A stretch of DNA of 64,000 nt from Clostridiales bacterium (GTDB lineage: Bacteria; Bacillota; Clostridia; Lachnospirales; Lachnospiraceae): the NCBI GenBank assembly GCA_021204085.1, contig JAJPZY010000090.1, forward strand, positions 1 through 64,000. The letters run 5' to 3'. Both the position numbers and the translations under genes were made by a program. The notes under the pieces were generated by a model. The model did not search any database. It saw nothing but the letters and a program-made list of their open reading frames with translations, and was not told the origin of the DNA. This document shows, piece after piece, positions 25,931 to 36,622 of this stretch. The stretch's first letter is position 1. The number at the start of each line of letters is the position of its first letter.

Positions 25931-26659
25931 ATGTCAGGACATTCAAAGTTTGCCAACATCAAGCATAAGAAAGAGAAAAACGATGCGGCAAAAGGAAAGA
26001 TATTTACGGTTATCGGACGTGAGATTGCTGTTGCAGTGAAAGAGGGCGGCCCGGATCCTGCGAACAACAGCAGACTTCGCGATGTGATTGCCAAAGCAAA
26101 AGCGAACAATATGCCGAATGACACGATTGAGCGCGGAATTAAAAAAGCTGCCGGAGATGCAGCTTCCGTCAATTATGTGAGCGCTACATATGAAGGATAC
26201 GGACCCGGAGGAACTGCAATTATTGTCGATACGCTGACGGACAACAAGAACCGTACTGCGGCGAACGTGCGCAGCGCATTTACGAAAGGAAAGGGAAATA
26301 TCGGGACACAGGGATGCGTGTCCTTTATGTTCGACCGGAAAGGCGAGATCATCATTGATAAAGAAGAGTGTGAGATGGATGCAGATGATCTGATGATGGC
26401 GGCTCTTGACGCAGGCGCGGAGGATTTTACGGAGGAAGAGGACAGCTATACCGTGATAACGGATCCGGATTCCTTCAGTGAAGTACGCCAGGCGTTAGAA
26501 GACGGCGGAATTCCTATGGCCAGCGCGGATATAACGATGATTCCGCAGAATTATGTAGAATTGTCCGATGAACAGGATATCAACAATATCAACCGTATTC
26601 TTGATCTTCTGGATGCGGATGACGATGTGCAGCAGGTCTATCATAACTGGGATGAGTAA
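25931..26659 (+). CDS. YebC/TACO1-family protein
   Basis: A 242-aa member of the YebC/PmpR family, linked in other bacteria to transcription regulation and to translation of difficult proline stretches. [25 protein letters not shown] at the start is the hallmark of the family, and GYGPGG near 110 is conserved. The ATG at 25931 follows AGGAATGAG and removes a 37-codon extension in the track that overlaps mazF. It has its own promoter and is followed after 57 bases by glgA. Confidence 0.95.
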   Translation: MSGHSKFANIKHKKEKNDAAKGKIFTVIGREIAVAVKEGGPDPANNSRLRDVIAKAKANNMPNDTIERGIKKAAGDAASVNYVSATYEGYGPGGTAIIVDTLTDNKNRTAANVRSAFTKGKGNIGTQGCVSFMFDRKGEIIIDKEECEMDADDLMMAALDAGAEDFTEEEDSYTVITDPDSFSEVRQALEDGGIPMASADITMIPQNYVELSDEQDINNINRILDLLDADDDVQQVYHNWDE

Positions 26660-26716
26660 TTGTCTGACCGTTTTGTGGGGTTAACCGATATTATATATTC
26701 AGGAGGAAAAGGTTTT

Positions 26717-28168
26717 ATGAAGAAGGTATTATTTGCAGCGTCCGAGTGTGTGCCGTTTATCAAGACCGGCGGTCTTGCCGATGTTTGCGGCGCTCTTCCG
26801 AAGATGTTTGACAAGGAGGAGTGGGATATCCGGGTTGTGATCCCGAATTATTCCTGTATCCCGGAACAGTACCGCCATGAGTTTAAGTATGTGACTCATT
26901 TTTATATGGGCACCGGTTCTTATGTCCCTTATAAGTATGTAGGTGTGCTCACCTATGAACTGGACGGTATTACTTATTACTTTATTGACAATGAGGAGTA
27001 TTTTAACTGCTTCCTTCCGTATGGCAATATCCGCTTTGACATTGAGAAGTTCTGCTTTTTCGATAAGGCTGTATTGTCCATGCTTCCGCTGATCGGATTC
27101 CAGCCGGACCTGATCCACTGTCATGACTGGCAGACCGGACTGATCCCGGTTTATCTGAAAACAGAGTTCCAGGGCGATATGTTTTTCTGGGGCATGAAGT
27201 CCATGATGACGATCCATAACCTGAAGTTCCAGGGCATCTGGGATGTGAAGACGATGATCGGTCTTACCGGTCTGCCGAAATCTCTGTTTACACCGGATAA
27301 GCTGGAGTTTAAGAAAGACGCGAATATGTTAAAGGGCGGTCTGGTTTATGCAGACTACATCACCACTGTGAGTGATACATATGCCGGTGAGATTCAGACT
27401 CCGTTCTATGGCGAGGGTCTGGACGGACTGCTGTCGGCAAGACACTTTGACATGCAGGGAATTGTCAACGGAATTGATTATGATATCTATGATCCCGCTA
27501 AGGATCCCAGACTTTATGTGAACTATGACGCAGATTCATTCCGCAAGAAGAAAGTTCAGAATAAGCTGAAACTGCAGGAACAGCTCGGCTTAGCGGTTGA
27601 TAAACATATGTATATGATCGGCCTGGTTTCCAGACTGACGGATCAGAAGGGGCTGGATCTTATTGATCAGTGCTTTGAGCGTATTGTAGATGAATTCACG
27701 CAGTTTGTAGTGATCGGCACTGGCTCTGAACAGTATGAGAATATGTTTAAATACTATGCATGGAAGTATCCTGACAGGGTTTCCGCAAATATCTGTTATG
27801 ATGCTGATCTGGCGCAGAAGCTTTACGCTTCGGCGGATGCGTTCCTGATGCCGTCTCAGTTTGAGCCGTGCGGGCTGACACAGCTGATGGCTTTCCGCTA
27901 TGGTACGGTGCCGATCGTTCGTGAGACCGGCGGCCTGAAGGATACCGTGGAGCCTTACAATGAGTATGAGAATACCGGCACAGGCTTCTCCTTTACGGAT
28001 TATAATGCGGAGGATATGCTTCATGTGATCAATTACTCCAAGCAGATTTACTTTGACAAAAAGCGTCAGTGGAATCAGATGGTGGAGCGCGGGATGAAGA
28101 AAGACTTTTCATGGAATAATTCTGCGGGAAAATACCGCGATCTCTATAATTTCCTGATCGGGGATTGA
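26717..28168 (+). CDS. glgA: Glycogen synthase (ADP-glucose)
   Basis: Transfers glucose from ADP-glucose to the growing alpha-1,4-glucan; it uses the product of GlgC/GlgD 22 kb upstream. The N-terminal KTGGLADVCGALP loop (near 15-27) binds ADP-glucose, and the C-terminal GT5 region carries the PSQFEPCGLTQ motif with the catalytic Glu near 380. 483 aa, typical. The ATG at 26717 behind AGGAGGAAAAGG is the clear start. It ends in a strong terminator. No glgB or glgP lies near. Confidence 0.96.
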   Translation: MKKVLFAASECVPFIKTGGLADVCGALPKMFDKEEWDIRVVIPNYSCIPEQYRHEFKYVTHFYMGTGSYVPYKYVGVLTYELDGITYYFIDNEEYFNCFLPYGNIRFDIEKFCFFDKAVLSMLPLIGFQPDLIHCHDWQTGLIPVYLKTEFQGDMFFWGMKSMMTIHNLKFQGIWDVKTMIGLTGLPKSLFTPDKLEFKKDANMLKGGLVYADYITTVSDTYAGEIQTPFYGEGLDGLLSARHFDMQGIVNGIDYDIYDPAKDPRLYVNYDADSFRKKKVQNKLKLQEQLGLAVDKHMYMIGLVSRLTDQKGLDLIDQCFERIVDEFTQFVVIGTGSEQYENMFKYYAWKYPDRVSANICYDADLAQKLYASADAFLMPSQFEPCGLTQLMAFRYGTVPIVRETGGLKDTVEPYNEYENTGTGFSFTDYNAEDMLHVINYSKQIYFDKKRQWNQMVERGMKKDFSWNNSAGKYRDLYNFLIGD

Positions 28169-28226
28169 GACCGGTGAGGGTTTTTGCCTGAACAAAGTAT
28201 AATAATATTTTCGGTGATTGATTTTA

Positions 28227-28272
28227 AGCCGCCTGTTTTCTGATGAGAATCAGTTCAGGCGGCTGAATTTTT
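28227..28272 (+). terminator. Terminator after glgA
   Basis: AGCCGCCTG/CAGGCGGCT stem with an inner CTGAT/ATCAG helix and a T-run (five Ts). It lies about 60 bases after the glgA stop. The rest of the gap to 28391 shows no convincing promoter. Confidence 0.85.
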
Positions 28273-28391
28273 GCTGTTGTACTCTGATTTCCTGTATATA
28301 AAATATAATCGGAAAGATACTATATATATCGCAGAAAAACGAATGGATCTTATAACTGCTGAGAAATTATATACGGATTGGAGCAAATGAA

Positions 28392-29084
28392 ATGGGAAAA
28401 GAAGAGGAAATGAGAGAAACCAGTGCAGAGCAGCTTGAGGACTTCGGGCAGATTCGGCTGGATCACAACCGTCAGGATCACAGCATATACCTTTTGTCAA
28501 TCATTGGTGAAATAGAGGGGCATGAGTGCCTGGCATCAACGTCTAAGACGACGAAATATGAGCATGTGCTGCCGAAGCTGGCTGAAGTAGAGGACGACGC
28601 CGGCGTGGATGGAGTGTTGGTTTTGTTAAACACCATGGGAGGGGATGTGGAATCCGGCCTGGCGATCGCAGAGATGATCGCTTCCTTAAGCAAACCAACC
28701 GTTTCGCTTGTACTCGGAGGAAGTCATTCGATCGGCGTGCCGCTGGCGGTTTCGACGGATTATTCTTATATTGTTCCGACCGGAACCATGGTCATTCATC
28801 CGGTGCGCCTGTCCGGAACCGTGATCGGTGCGCCCCAGACATATGATTATTTTAAACAGATGCAGGCGCGGATCGCGGGATTTATAGAATCGCATTGCGC
28901 GGTCAAAGCGGAGCGTATTGAGGAAATGATGATGAATACCAGTATGCTGACGAAAGACCTGGGGACGATCCTGGTCGGCCATGAGGCCGTGGCGGAAGGA
29001 ATCATCAATGAAGTGGGCGGTATTACTGATGCGGTTAAGAGGCTGCACTTTATGATAAATGAAGATGTTACGATTCGCGGTTAA
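28392..29084 (+). CDS. ClpP-like serine protease, TepA family
   Basis: A 230-aa cytoplasmic protein of the ClpP/crotonase fold close to Bacillus TepA, described there as a translocation-enhancing peptidase. The proposed nucleophile is the Ser in GGSHSIGVPLA; a His occurs in GTMVIHPVR, and LLNTMGGDVESGLAIAEM is the conserved helix/loop before the active site. No ClpX partner or signal peptide is seen. It precedes uppP and ftsK, a placement also found in related Clostridia. Confidence 0.88.
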   Translation: MGKEEEMRETSAEQLEDFGQIRLDHNRQDHSIYLLSIIGEIEGHECLASTSKTTKYEHVLPKLAEVEDDAGVDGVLVLLNTMGGDVESGLAIAEMIASLSKPTVSLVLGGSHSIGVPLAVSTDYSYIVPTGTMVIHPVRLSGTVIGAPQTYDYFKQMQARIAGFIESHCAVKAERIEEMMMNTSMLTKDLGTILVGHEAVAEGIINEVGGITDAVKRLHFMINEDVTIRG

Positions 29085-29218
29085 GCGAAAAAGATAGATG
29101 ACATAACTTCGAAAGTGTGTTAAGATACTCTGTGATATGGATATTTACAGCAGATTTGCCAGCACACAGGTATGGCAGCGCGTTTTTTTCACTCCATGCC
29201 GACGATAAAGGGGATATT

Positions 29219-30094
29219 ATGTCATTATTACAGTCGATATTGATGGGGTTGATTCAGGGGTTGACAGAGTTTTTACCGGTGAGCAGTTCCGGACACCTGG
29301 CCTTATTCAAGATTCTGTTTAATGTTGAAACAGACACCGGCCTTCTGTTTGATGTACTCCTCCACGTGGGGACGCTGGCAGCCGTCTGCCTCATCTATTA
29401 CAAAGATATTATCCGGCTGATCAAAGAGACGGTTTGCATCATTATTGATATTATATATAATATTCGTGTTTTTATTATCAAATTGCGCCATAGGGAGGCG
29501 AAATACCGCCGGATTGTGCGCAACAGCTATCGTAAATTTGTACTGATGATCATTGTTTCGACGATTCCCACGGGAATCATCGGTTATGTGGCTGCGGATT
29601 TTGTTGAGATGGCATCTGAGATTTTACTAATCCCGGGAATCTGTCTTGTGGTCACCGCAGTTCTTCTCTTTGTCAGTGATTTTCTTCCGGACGGTTCCAA
29701 GAAGCCGAAAGAGGCTTCCTGGGCAAATGCGTTTATCATCGGCATCTGCCAGGGGATTGCCACGCTTCCGGGGATTTCCCGTTCCGGGACGACGATCACT
29801 GCCTGTGTCGCCAGCGGTTTTGACCGGAAGTTTGCGGTAAAATATTCGTTTATTTTATCTATCCCGGCGATACTGGGAGCGATGGTTCTTGAGTTGAAGG
29901 ATGCAGGATCTTTGAGTGTTTCTGCTTCGCAGGCCGGGATTTATGTGGTCGGTATGATCGTTGCTGCGGTTGTAGGGTATATCTGTATTAAGACAATGCT
30001 TGTTGTCGTCCGCAACAAAAAGTTTAAGTATTTCGCAGTTTATTGTCTGGCAGTAGGAATTCTCTCTATCGGGGGATATTTTTACCTGGCATAG
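29219..30094 (+). CDS. uppP: Undecaprenyl-diphosphatase UppP
   Basis: Dephosphorylates undecaprenyl diphosphate to recycle the cell-wall lipid carrier; overproduction gives bacitracin resistance in other species. 292 aa with about eight membrane segments. The two active-site loops are GLTEFLPVSSSGHL near residue 14 and GIATLPGISRSGTTI near 175. The ATG at 29219 behind AAAGGGGATATT replaces the 34-codon extension in the track. A cytoplasmic insertion with many basic residues lies near 85-105. Works with uppS further down. Confidence 0.95.
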   Translation: MSLLQSILMGLIQGLTEFLPVSSSGHLALFKILFNVETDTGLLFDVLLHVGTLAAVCLIYYKDIIRLIKETVCIIIDIIYNIRVFIIKLRHREAKYRRIVRNSYRKFVLMIIVSTIPTGIIGYVAADFVEMASEILLIPGICLVVTAVLLFVSDFLPDGSKKPKEASWANAFIIGICQGIATLPGISRSGTTITACVASGFDRKFAVKYSFILSIPAILGAMVLELKDAGSLSVSASQAGIYVVGMIVAAVVGYICIKTMLVVVRNKKFKYFAVYCLAVGILSIGGYFYLA

Positions 30095-30160
30095 CGTTTC
30101 ATGTACATCGGCGCTATTCGGAGACAGGAGTGCCCGGCAGTTTCGTATAGTGAGGATTAT

Positions 30161-32680
30161 ATGGCATCGAAAAAAACTTCTTCCCGAAAAAAGTCATCGG
30201 GAAAAAAAAGAACTTCAGGCGCGAGAAAGAAGACAGCGTCTTCCTCTTTTTCCTGGAAGAGTGAGGCGCTATTATTTCTTGTACTTATTTTTTGTGTGAT
30301 CTTATTTATTGCGAATATCGGAAAGGGAGGAGTCGTTGGCAATGCTGTCAGCAACTTCTTTTTTGGCTTGTTCGGGATTCTTTCCTTTGCGTTCCCGGTT
30401 GTTTTATTTCTTGTAGCTGCCTTTTTGATTTCGAATCGCCTGTCGGGACGCGGGAGTAATAGGCGCAAGTATTCCGGGCGTGCGATCATGAAATCTGCGG
30501 CGGCAGTCGTGTTTTTCATTTTCCTGTGTGTATTTTCGCATATGGTATATGTTGGCGGAGCTTCAGATAATCTGCGTGCTGTTTTTGAAAATTGTGCTGT
30601 TCAGAAAACAGGCGGAGGAATCGTAGGGGCAGCGATCGCCTCGGTGCTGGTTCTTGCATTCGGGCTTGCCGCTACATATATCATAGTTTTTTGCGTGCTG
30701 ATTTTCTGTGTGGTACTGATTACCGAAAAATCCCTGTTTAAGGGGATTTCGACAGGAGGCCGGAAAGTACGTGAAAAAGGGAAACGGGACGCCGAAAGAC
30801 GGCGGGAAGCTGCCGCGCAGCGAAAAGCGAAAAAGGAAAAAGAGGAAGCGCAGTCCGCTGCAGGGCAGGCAGGCTTACGACGCGGAAGAAAAGTCTCCGG
30901 CGTATCAACGGATACCGGGCTGAAAAAAACCGGTTCCAATACAGAATCAGACCGTGTCAGTGAGGTGGATATGTCGCAGATGTCTTCCGGAGAAGAGGAT
31001 TCCTGGGGCGGTCATGCGGAGCCGGTGATTCAGATGCCGGGAGAAACTGCAGCCGGTGAGCAGGAGGCTGCGGTGTCTGAGCCGGAAATTACAGAAAAGA
31101 AACGTCGGAGCAGAAAGACGAAACCGTCTTCGCGGGAGGTCGCGGCGTCGGTTTCGGATGTTCGGGAAACCATCCGCGATACAGCTGCGAAAGAACCGTC
31201 GACGGCTTATGTTTATCCTGATATCGCCCTTCTTCAGAAGGGGGATCCGACGAAGACCGGGGATTCCCGGCAGCATTTGCAGCAGATGTCCATGAAGCTC
31301 CAGAAAACACTGGAAACATTCGGCGTCAATGCCAGAGTGACGAATGTCATCTGCGGACCGGCGGTAACGCAGTATGAGATTCAGCCGGAGATGGGGGTCA
31401 AAGTCAGTAAGATCCTGAGTCTGGCGGATGACATCAAGCTGAATCTGATGGTATCCGATATCCGTATCGAGGCGCCGATTCCGGGGAAAGCAGCAATCGG
31501 CATTGAGGTGCCGAATAAGGAAAACGTGCCGGTAGCGTTCCGCGACCTGGTTGAATCCCGTGAGTTTCAGGATCATCCGTCGAAGATTGCGTTTTGTACC
31601 GGAAAAGATATTGCCGGGCATGTGATCGTTGCGGATATTGCAAAGATGCCGCACCTGCTGATCGCCGGCGCAACCGGTTCCGGAAAGTCTGTCTGCATCA
31701 ATACGATTATTATGAGTATTTTATATAAGGCGGACCCGAGCGAGGTAAAGCTGATCATGATTGATCCGAAGGTCGTAGAGCTGAGCGTATATAACAGTAT
31801 TCCTCATCTTCTGATCCCGGTTGTTACGGATCCGAAAAAAGCTGCGGGGGCGCTGAACTGGGCAGTCGCGGAGATGACGGATCGATATAATAAGTTTGCG
31901 GAATACGGCGTCCGGGACATGCAGGGGTACAATAAAAAAGTTGAGTCAATCAGGGATATTGAGGATGAGAATAAACCGCAGAAGATGCCGCAGATTGTAG
32001 TGATTGTCGATGAGCTGGCGGATCTGATGATGGTTGCCGCAGGGGATGTGGAGGATGCGATCTGCCGTCTGGCACAGCTGGCCAGGGCGGCGGGGATTCA
32101 TCTGGTTATCGCGACGCAGCGTCCTTCTGTTAACGTCATTACCGGTCTGATTAAGGCGAATATGCCGTCGCGGATTGCTTTTTCCGTGACATCCGGTGTG
32201 GATTCCAGAACAATACTGGATATGAACGGAGCGGAAAAACTTCTGGGAAAAGGAGATATGCTCTTTTATCCGCAGGGATATGCAAAACCTTTGCGTGTGC
32301 AGGGGTCTTTTGTCTCTGATGCGGAGATTTCACGGGTTGTAAATGACATTGTAGAGAAAAACGGACAGGTTTCGTACAGCTCTGAAATTGAGGAAAAAGT
32401 AAAGTCTTCCGGTTCTTCGATTGGAAGCAGCGGAGGCGGATTTCCTTCTGCGGATGAGGGGAATGACGTATATTTTGAGGATGCGGCCCGGTTCCTTATT
32501 GAAAAAGAAAAGGGATCCATCGGTATGCTTCAGCGCAACTTTAAGATCGGTTTTAACCGGGCGGCCCGTATTATGGATCAGCTGGAGGAAGCCGGTGTTG
32601 TCGGACCGGAGGAGGGCACAAAACCCCGGCGGGTACTGATGACGATGGAGGAGTTTGAGGCTGCCAACAGTGAAGCATGA
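30161..32680 (+). CDS. ftsK: DNA translocase FtsK/SpoIIIE
   Basis: Pumps chromosomal DNA through the division or sporulation septum. The ATG at 30161 behind GTGAGGA gives 839 aa. The first 25 residues are Lys/Ser/Arg-rich, followed by four membrane segments up to about 190, then a basic and Ser/Glu-rich linker (about 200-380). The motor domain has Walker [11 protein letters not shown] near 510 and DELADLMM near 620; the C-terminal gamma winged helix ([24 protein letters not shown]) that reads polar DNA motifs is intact. I cannot tell which of FtsK or SpoIIIE is meant, because most Clostridia carry both. Confidence 0.95.
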   Translation: MASKKTSSRKKSSGKKRTSGARKKTASSSFSWKSEALLFLVLIFCVILFIANIGKGGVVGNAVSNFFFGLFGILSFAFPVVLFLVAAFLISNRLSGRGSNRRKYSGRAIMKSAAAVVFFIFLCVFSHMVYVGGASDNLRAVFENCAVQKTGGGIVGAAIASVLVLAFGLAATYIIVFCVLIFCVVLITEKSLFKGISTGGRKVREKGKRDAERRREAAAQRKAKKEKEEAQSAAGQAGLRRGRKVSGVSTDTGLKKTGSNTESDRVSEVDMSQMSSGEEDSWGGHAEPVIQMPGETAAGEQEAAVSEPEITEKKRRSRKTKPSSREVAASVSDVRETIRDTAAKEPSTAYVYPDIALLQKGDPTKTGDSRQHLQQMSMKLQKTLETFGVNARVTNVICGPAVTQYEIQPEMGVKVSKILSLADDIKLNLMVSDIRIEAPIPGKAAIGIEVPNKENVPVAFRDLVESREFQDHPSKIAFCTGKDIAGHVIVADIAKMPHLLIAGATGSGKSVCINTIIMSILYKADPSEVKLIMIDPKVVELSVYNSIPHLLIPVVTDPKKAAGALNWAVAEMTDRYNKFAEYGVRDMQGYNKKVESIRDIEDENKPQKMPQIVVIVDELADLMMVAAGDVEDAICRLAQLARAAGIHLVIATQRPSVNVITGLIKANMPSRIAFSVTSGVDSRTILDMNGAEKLLGKGDMLFYPQGYAKPLRVQGSFVSDAEISRVVNDIVEKNGQVSYSSEIEEKVKSSGSSIGSSGGGFPSADEGNDVYFEDAARFLIEKEKGSIGMLQRNFKIGFNRAARIMDQLEEAGVVGPEEGTKPRRVLMTMEEFEAANSEA

Positions 32681-32780
32681 AAACGCACAGCGTATTTCAG
32701 ATAGAATATTATTTACTGCGGGGAATGATGATGGGTATTGCCATTTCCTGTAAAGCACTTCAAAGAGGAGGAAAGAGAAA

Positions 32781-34451
32781 ATGAAAACAGACATTGAGAT
32801 TGCACAGGAAGCTGTCATGGAGCCAATCGTCAAGGTGGCGGAACAGTTGGGAATCGGGGAAGATGACCTTGAATTATACGGAAAGTATAAGGCAAAATTA
32901 TCAGATGATCTGATGAAACGGGTAAAAGATAATCCGGACGGGAAGCTGGTTCTGGTTACAGCGATTAATCCGACCCCGGCAGGTGAAGGAAAGACGACCA
33001 CGAGTATCGGTTTGGCACAGGCAATGCCTAAATTAAATAAAAAGGCGATTCTCGCCCTTCGTGAACCGTCGCTTGGTCCGTGCTTCGGCATTAAGGGAGG
33101 AGCGGCCGGCGGCGGATATGCACAGGTAGTTCCGATGGAAGATCTGAATCTCCATTTTACCGGTGATTTTCATGCGATCACTTCAGCGAACAATCTTCTG
33201 GCTGCCATGGTGGATAACCACATCCAGCAGGGAAATGCCCTTGGAATTGATCCGAGGCAGGTAGTCTGGAAGCGTTGTCTGGATATGAATGACAGGGTGC
33301 TGAGAAATGTCGTTGTCGGACTCGGAAATAAGACAGACGGTATGGTTCGTGAGGATCATTTTGTGATTACGGTTGCATCTGAAATCATGGCCGTGCTCTG
33401 TCTGGCGGATGATATGGAAGATCTGAAGCGCCGCCTCGGCAGGATGATCGTGGGATATTCTTTCGCAGGGAAACCCGTGACCGCGTCGGACGTTCAGGCG
33501 GTCGGCGCGATGGCTGCTCTTTTAAAGGATGCGTTAAAGCCGAATCTTATTCAGACACTCGAGCACACGCCGGCAATCGTTCACGGCGGACCGTTTGCGA
33601 ATATTGCTCACGGATGCAACAGTGTGCGTGCAACCAAAATGGCGATGAAACTTGCTGATATCACGATTACAGAGGCAGGATTTGGTGCGGATCTCGGCGC
33701 TGAGAAATTTTTTGATATTAAGTGCCGGATGGCAGGATTAAAACCGGATGCGGTGGTACTTGTTGCAACCGTCCGGGCTTTAAAGTATAATGGCGGTGTG
33801 CCGAAGAATGAGTTGTCCGAAGAGAATCTTGAAGCACTGAAAAAAGGGATCGTGAACCTGGAAAAGCATATTGAAAATTTGCAGAAATATAAGGTGCCTG
33901 TTGTGGTGACGCTTAACTCCTTCCTGACGGATACAGAAGCGGAAGTGTCATACATCGAGAACTTCTGTCGGGAGAGAGGATGCGAGTTCGCTCTTTCCGA
34001 AGTCTGGGAGAAAGGCGGAGAAGGCGGTATTGCACTGGCAGAGAAAGTCCTGTATTCTCTGGAGCATAAAAAGAGTGAATTTGAGGTGCTTTACGGCGAT
34101 GAGCTATCCCTGAAAGAAAAAATCGAGACAATCGCAAAAGAAATCTATGGTGCGGATGGCGTTTCGTATTCAGGCGCAGCCGCGAGGGAATTAAAACGGA
34201 TTGAAGAGATGGGCATGGGCAGTTTCCCCGTCTGTATGGCGAAGACTCAGTATTCTTTGTCGGATGATCAGAATAAACTCGGACGTCCGACCGGATTCAC
34301 GCTGAATGTACGTGAAGTTTATGTCAGTGCAGGAGCCGGATTTGTCGTCGCTATTACCGGCGCCATCATGACGATGCCGGGACTTCCCAAAAAGCCTGCG
34401 GCGAATAATATTGATGTGAACGAGGATGGAATGATCACCGGATTATTCTGA
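32781..34451 (+). CDS. fhs: Formate--tetrahydrofolate ligase
   Basis: ATP-dependent formylation of tetrahydrofolate, part of one-carbon metabolism and of the methyl branch of the Wood-Ljungdahl pathway in acetogens. 556 aa, standard. The ATP-binding [15 protein letters not shown] stretch (near 63) and the [22 protein letters not shown] region are diagnostic. The gene is preceded by AAAGAGGAGG. No folD, metF or acs genes are in the window, so an acetogenic lifestyle cannot be concluded. Confidence 0.98.
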   Translation: MKTDIEIAQEAVMEPIVKVAEQLGIGEDDLELYGKYKAKLSDDLMKRVKDNPDGKLVLVTAINPTPAGEGKTTTSIGLAQAMPKLNKKAILALREPSLGPCFGIKGGAAGGGYAQVVPMEDLNLHFTGDFHAITSANNLLAAMVDNHIQQGNALGIDPRQVVWKRCLDMNDRVLRNVVVGLGNKTDGMVREDHFVITVASEIMAVLCLADDMEDLKRRLGRMIVGYSFAGKPVTASDVQAVGAMAALLKDALKPNLIQTLEHTPAIVHGGPFANIAHGCNSVRATKMAMKLADITITEAGFGADLGAEKFFDIKCRMAGLKPDAVVLVATVRALKYNGGVPKNELSEENLEALKKGIVNLEKHIENLQKYKVPVVVTLNSFLTDTEAEVSYIENFCRERGCEFALSEVWEKGGEGGIALAEKVLYSLEHKKSEFEVLYGDELSLKEKIETIAKEIYGADGVSYSGAAARELKRIEEMGMGSFPVCMAKTQYSLSDDQNKLGRPTGFTLNVREVYVSAGAGFVVAITGAIMTMPGLPKKPAANNIDVNEDGMITGLF

Positions 34452-34477
34452 TTTTCAAAGAACAGGAATCGTAGATT

Positions 34478-35728
34478 ATGGTTTGCTCTAAATGCGGTGC
34501 GGAACTGAAAGATGGTTATGTTTATTGTCCCATCTGCGGACAGGAAGCACAGATTGTTTCGGATGTCAGTATTCTGGAGGATGAACTGCTGCAGGATCTG
34601 ATGGATGAACAGCTTCATCCGGACACAGATAAGGAAAAAAAGAACGACCCGGGACAGGATATATCGCCGGAGAAAAAACAGGCTCAAAAGAGAGAGGAAA
34701 GGAAACGCGAAAAGAGACGGAAAAAGCGGATCCGCATGCTGGTTACTCTTTTTGCAGTTCTTGCTGCTGCTTTGATCGGAGTTTTTTTGGCAGTTCGCTA
34801 CAGGCAGAATCATTCCGCTGACTACCTGCTGACAAAAGCGCAGGAGGCATATACGCAGAAAAACTATCAGAGTGCCCAAAACTGGCTGGAGAAGCTGCTT
34901 GATCTGGACGCGGACAATATCGACGGACTGCTGCTGTCTGCCTGCATTGATGCGGCCGGGAAAGACTATGATGAGTCGGAGATGCTTTATTTACAGGTGC
35001 TTGATCTGGACGCGGACAATTATGAGGCTTATGAGGGATTGATCGCAATCTATGATGCGCAGGACAGGACAGATCTCATTCTCGCTCTGATGGAAGATGT
35101 TACTGACCCGGAGATTCTGGCGTTATTTGAGGATTATATTATTCCGACACCGGAGATTTCTGTTGAGAGCGGTTCATATTCGGAATTTTTTACTGTAAGG
35201 ATCACTGCTGAAAAGAAGACACTGAGCATCTATTATACCTTGGATGGTTCTACGCCTTCCGCAGATGATACGCTGTATACAGAACCAATAGAAATCAATG
35301 AGCAGGGTACGATCACGCTTACTGCGGTATGCGCGGACGAAGACGGCAATCTGAGTGAGCCTGTGACGGCGGTTTATGAGGTGGCGCTTGATTCTCCGGA
35401 TACGCCGACGGTTTCCCCGGACAGCGGGCAGTTTACGTCTCCGGTCTCGATTACGGTCACCGTTCCGTCCGGGATAACCGTATACTATACATGGGATAAT
35501 TCCACACCGACGACAAGTTCAAGCAAATATACCGGGCCGCTTTCCATGCCGGAGGGGAATAATATCCTGTCTCTGATTGCGGTCGATGAATACGGAATGA
35601 CAAGTGATGTGTTAAAATGTAATTATATCTATTATCCCGAGGTATCGGATGATACAGTGTCCGAAGATGATACAGTGTCCGAAGATGATACGGATACTGA
35701 TACCTCGGAGAATCAGGGGAGCAACTGA
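34478..35728 (+). CDS. Zinc-ribbon, TPR, beta-sandwich membrane protein
   Basis: A 416-aa protein with an unusual series of modules. Residues 1-20 form a zinc ribbon (Cys3, 6, 17, 20: CSKCG...CPICG). A very basic stretch (about 65-86) leads into one membrane segment (87-107). Residues 112-220 hold TPR-like repeats (LDLDADNIDGLLL; LDLDADNYEAYEG). Two repeats resembling CHB_HEX_C_1 chitobiase-type sandwich domains follow (IYYTLDGSTPS; VYYTWDNSTPT). The end is an acidic Asp/Ser/Thr tail with an 18-bp tandem DNA repeat. Orientation suggests the zinc ribbon is inside and the sandwich domains outside. Function unknown; an envelope-associated scaffold or polymer-binding sensor is an inference. ATG follows AGGAATCGTAGATT. 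Confidence 0.85.
   Translation: MVCSKCGAELKDGYVYCPICGQEAQIVSDVSILEDELLQDLMDEQLHPDTDKEKKNDPGQDISPEKKQAQKREERKREKRRKKRIRMLVTLFAVLAAALIGVFLAVRYRQNHSADYLLTKAQEAYTQKNYQSAQNWLEKLLDLDADNIDGLLLSACIDAAGKDYDESEMLYLQVLDLDADNYEAYEGLIAIYDAQDRTDLILALMEDVTDPEILALFEDYIIPTPEISVESGSYSEFFTVRITAEKKTLSIYYTLDGSTPSADDTLYTEPIEINEQGTITLTAVCADEDGNLSEPVTAVYEVALDSPDTPTVSPDSGQFTSPVSITVTVPSGITVYYTWDNSTPTTSSSKYTGPLSMPEGNNILSLIAVDEYGMTSDVLKCNYIYYPEVSDDTVSEDDTVSEDDTDTDTSENQGSN
35648..35683 (+). repeat. 18-bp tandem repeat in acidic tail
   Basis: GATGATACAGTGTCCGAA occurs twice head to tail, followed by a partial third copy (GATGATACGGAT). It encodes DDTVSE repeats and keeps the frame, so copy number could change by slippage without breaking the protein. 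Confidence 0.85.
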
Positions 35729-35755
35729 GTTATATAAAGTGAAAGGAGTAAATTC

Positions 35756-36604
35756 ATGAAGTTTACAAAGATGCATGGGTGCGGCAACGACTATGTATAT
35801 GTGAATTGCTTTGAGGAGAATATACAGAACCCGTCAGCGGTCTCTGAATATGTCAGTGACCGTCATTTCGGCATCGGTTCTGACGGGCTGATCCTGATAT
35901 GCCCTTCCGAGCTTGCTGACTTTCGGATGGCTATGTATAATGCTGACGGTTCCGAAGGAAGTATGTGCGGAAACGGCATTCGCTGTGTGGCCAAATATGT
36001 GTACGACCACAAAATGACAGAGAAAAAGGAAATATCTGTAGAGACGAAGTCCGGGATTAAATATCTGTCATTGACGGTGGAGGATGGGAAAGTCAGCCTT
36101 GTGAAAGTAAATATGGGGGCGCCGATTCTGACTCCGGCTCAGATACCGGTTCGCGTTGCAGGGGAACAGGCGGTAAACGTACCGATTCAGGTATGCGGAA
36201 AAGAGTACCGTATGACCTGCGTTTCGATGGGAAATCCTCACGCGGTTGTGTTTGTTGATGATACGGAGAAGTTTCCGCTGGAGCAGGTGGGACCGTATTT
36301 TGAAAACCATGAATTGTTCCCGGATCGGGTAAATACAGAGTTCGTCCAGTTCATCAGCCGCAGCGAGATTAATATGCGCGTCTGGGAGAGGGGAGCCGGC
36401 GAGACCTGGGCCTGCGGCACAGGTACCTGTGCGTCCGTTGTTGCCTGTGTTTTGAACGGGTATACGGATGAGGACGTTCTTGTGCATCTTCGGGGCGGAG
36501 ATCTTCGGATTTCATATGATCAGGCGGCAGATACAGTCTGGATGACCGGGCCGGCAGCTACCGTCTTTGAAGGCGAGATCGACATCAGCGAAATTGACAG
36601 ATGA
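35756..36604 (+). CDS. dapF: Diaminopimelate epimerase
   Basis: Interconverts LL- and meso-diaminopimelate, giving mDAP for peptidoglycan and lysine. Its two catalytic cysteines appear in SMCGNGIRC (near 74) and WACGTGTCAS (near 220). 282 aa, standard. GAAAGGAG upstream; the next gene murE follows by 18 bases and uses mDAP, so the pairing is functionally coherent. Confidence 0.97.
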   Translation: MKFTKMHGCGNDYVYVNCFEENIQNPSAVSEYVSDRHFGIGSDGLILICPSELADFRMAMYNADGSEGSMCGNGIRCVAKYVYDHKMTEKKEISVETKSGIKYLSLTVEDGKVSLVKVNMGAPILTPAQIPVRVAGEQAVNVPIQVCGKEYRMTCVSMGNPHAVVFVDDTEKFPLEQVGPYFENHELFPDRVNTEFVQFISRSEINMRVWERGAGETWACGTGTCASVVACVLNGYTDEDVLVHLRGGDLRISYDQAADTVWMTGPAATVFEGEIDISEIDR

Positions 36605-36622
36605 GTTTGAGGAAGGTTATCC

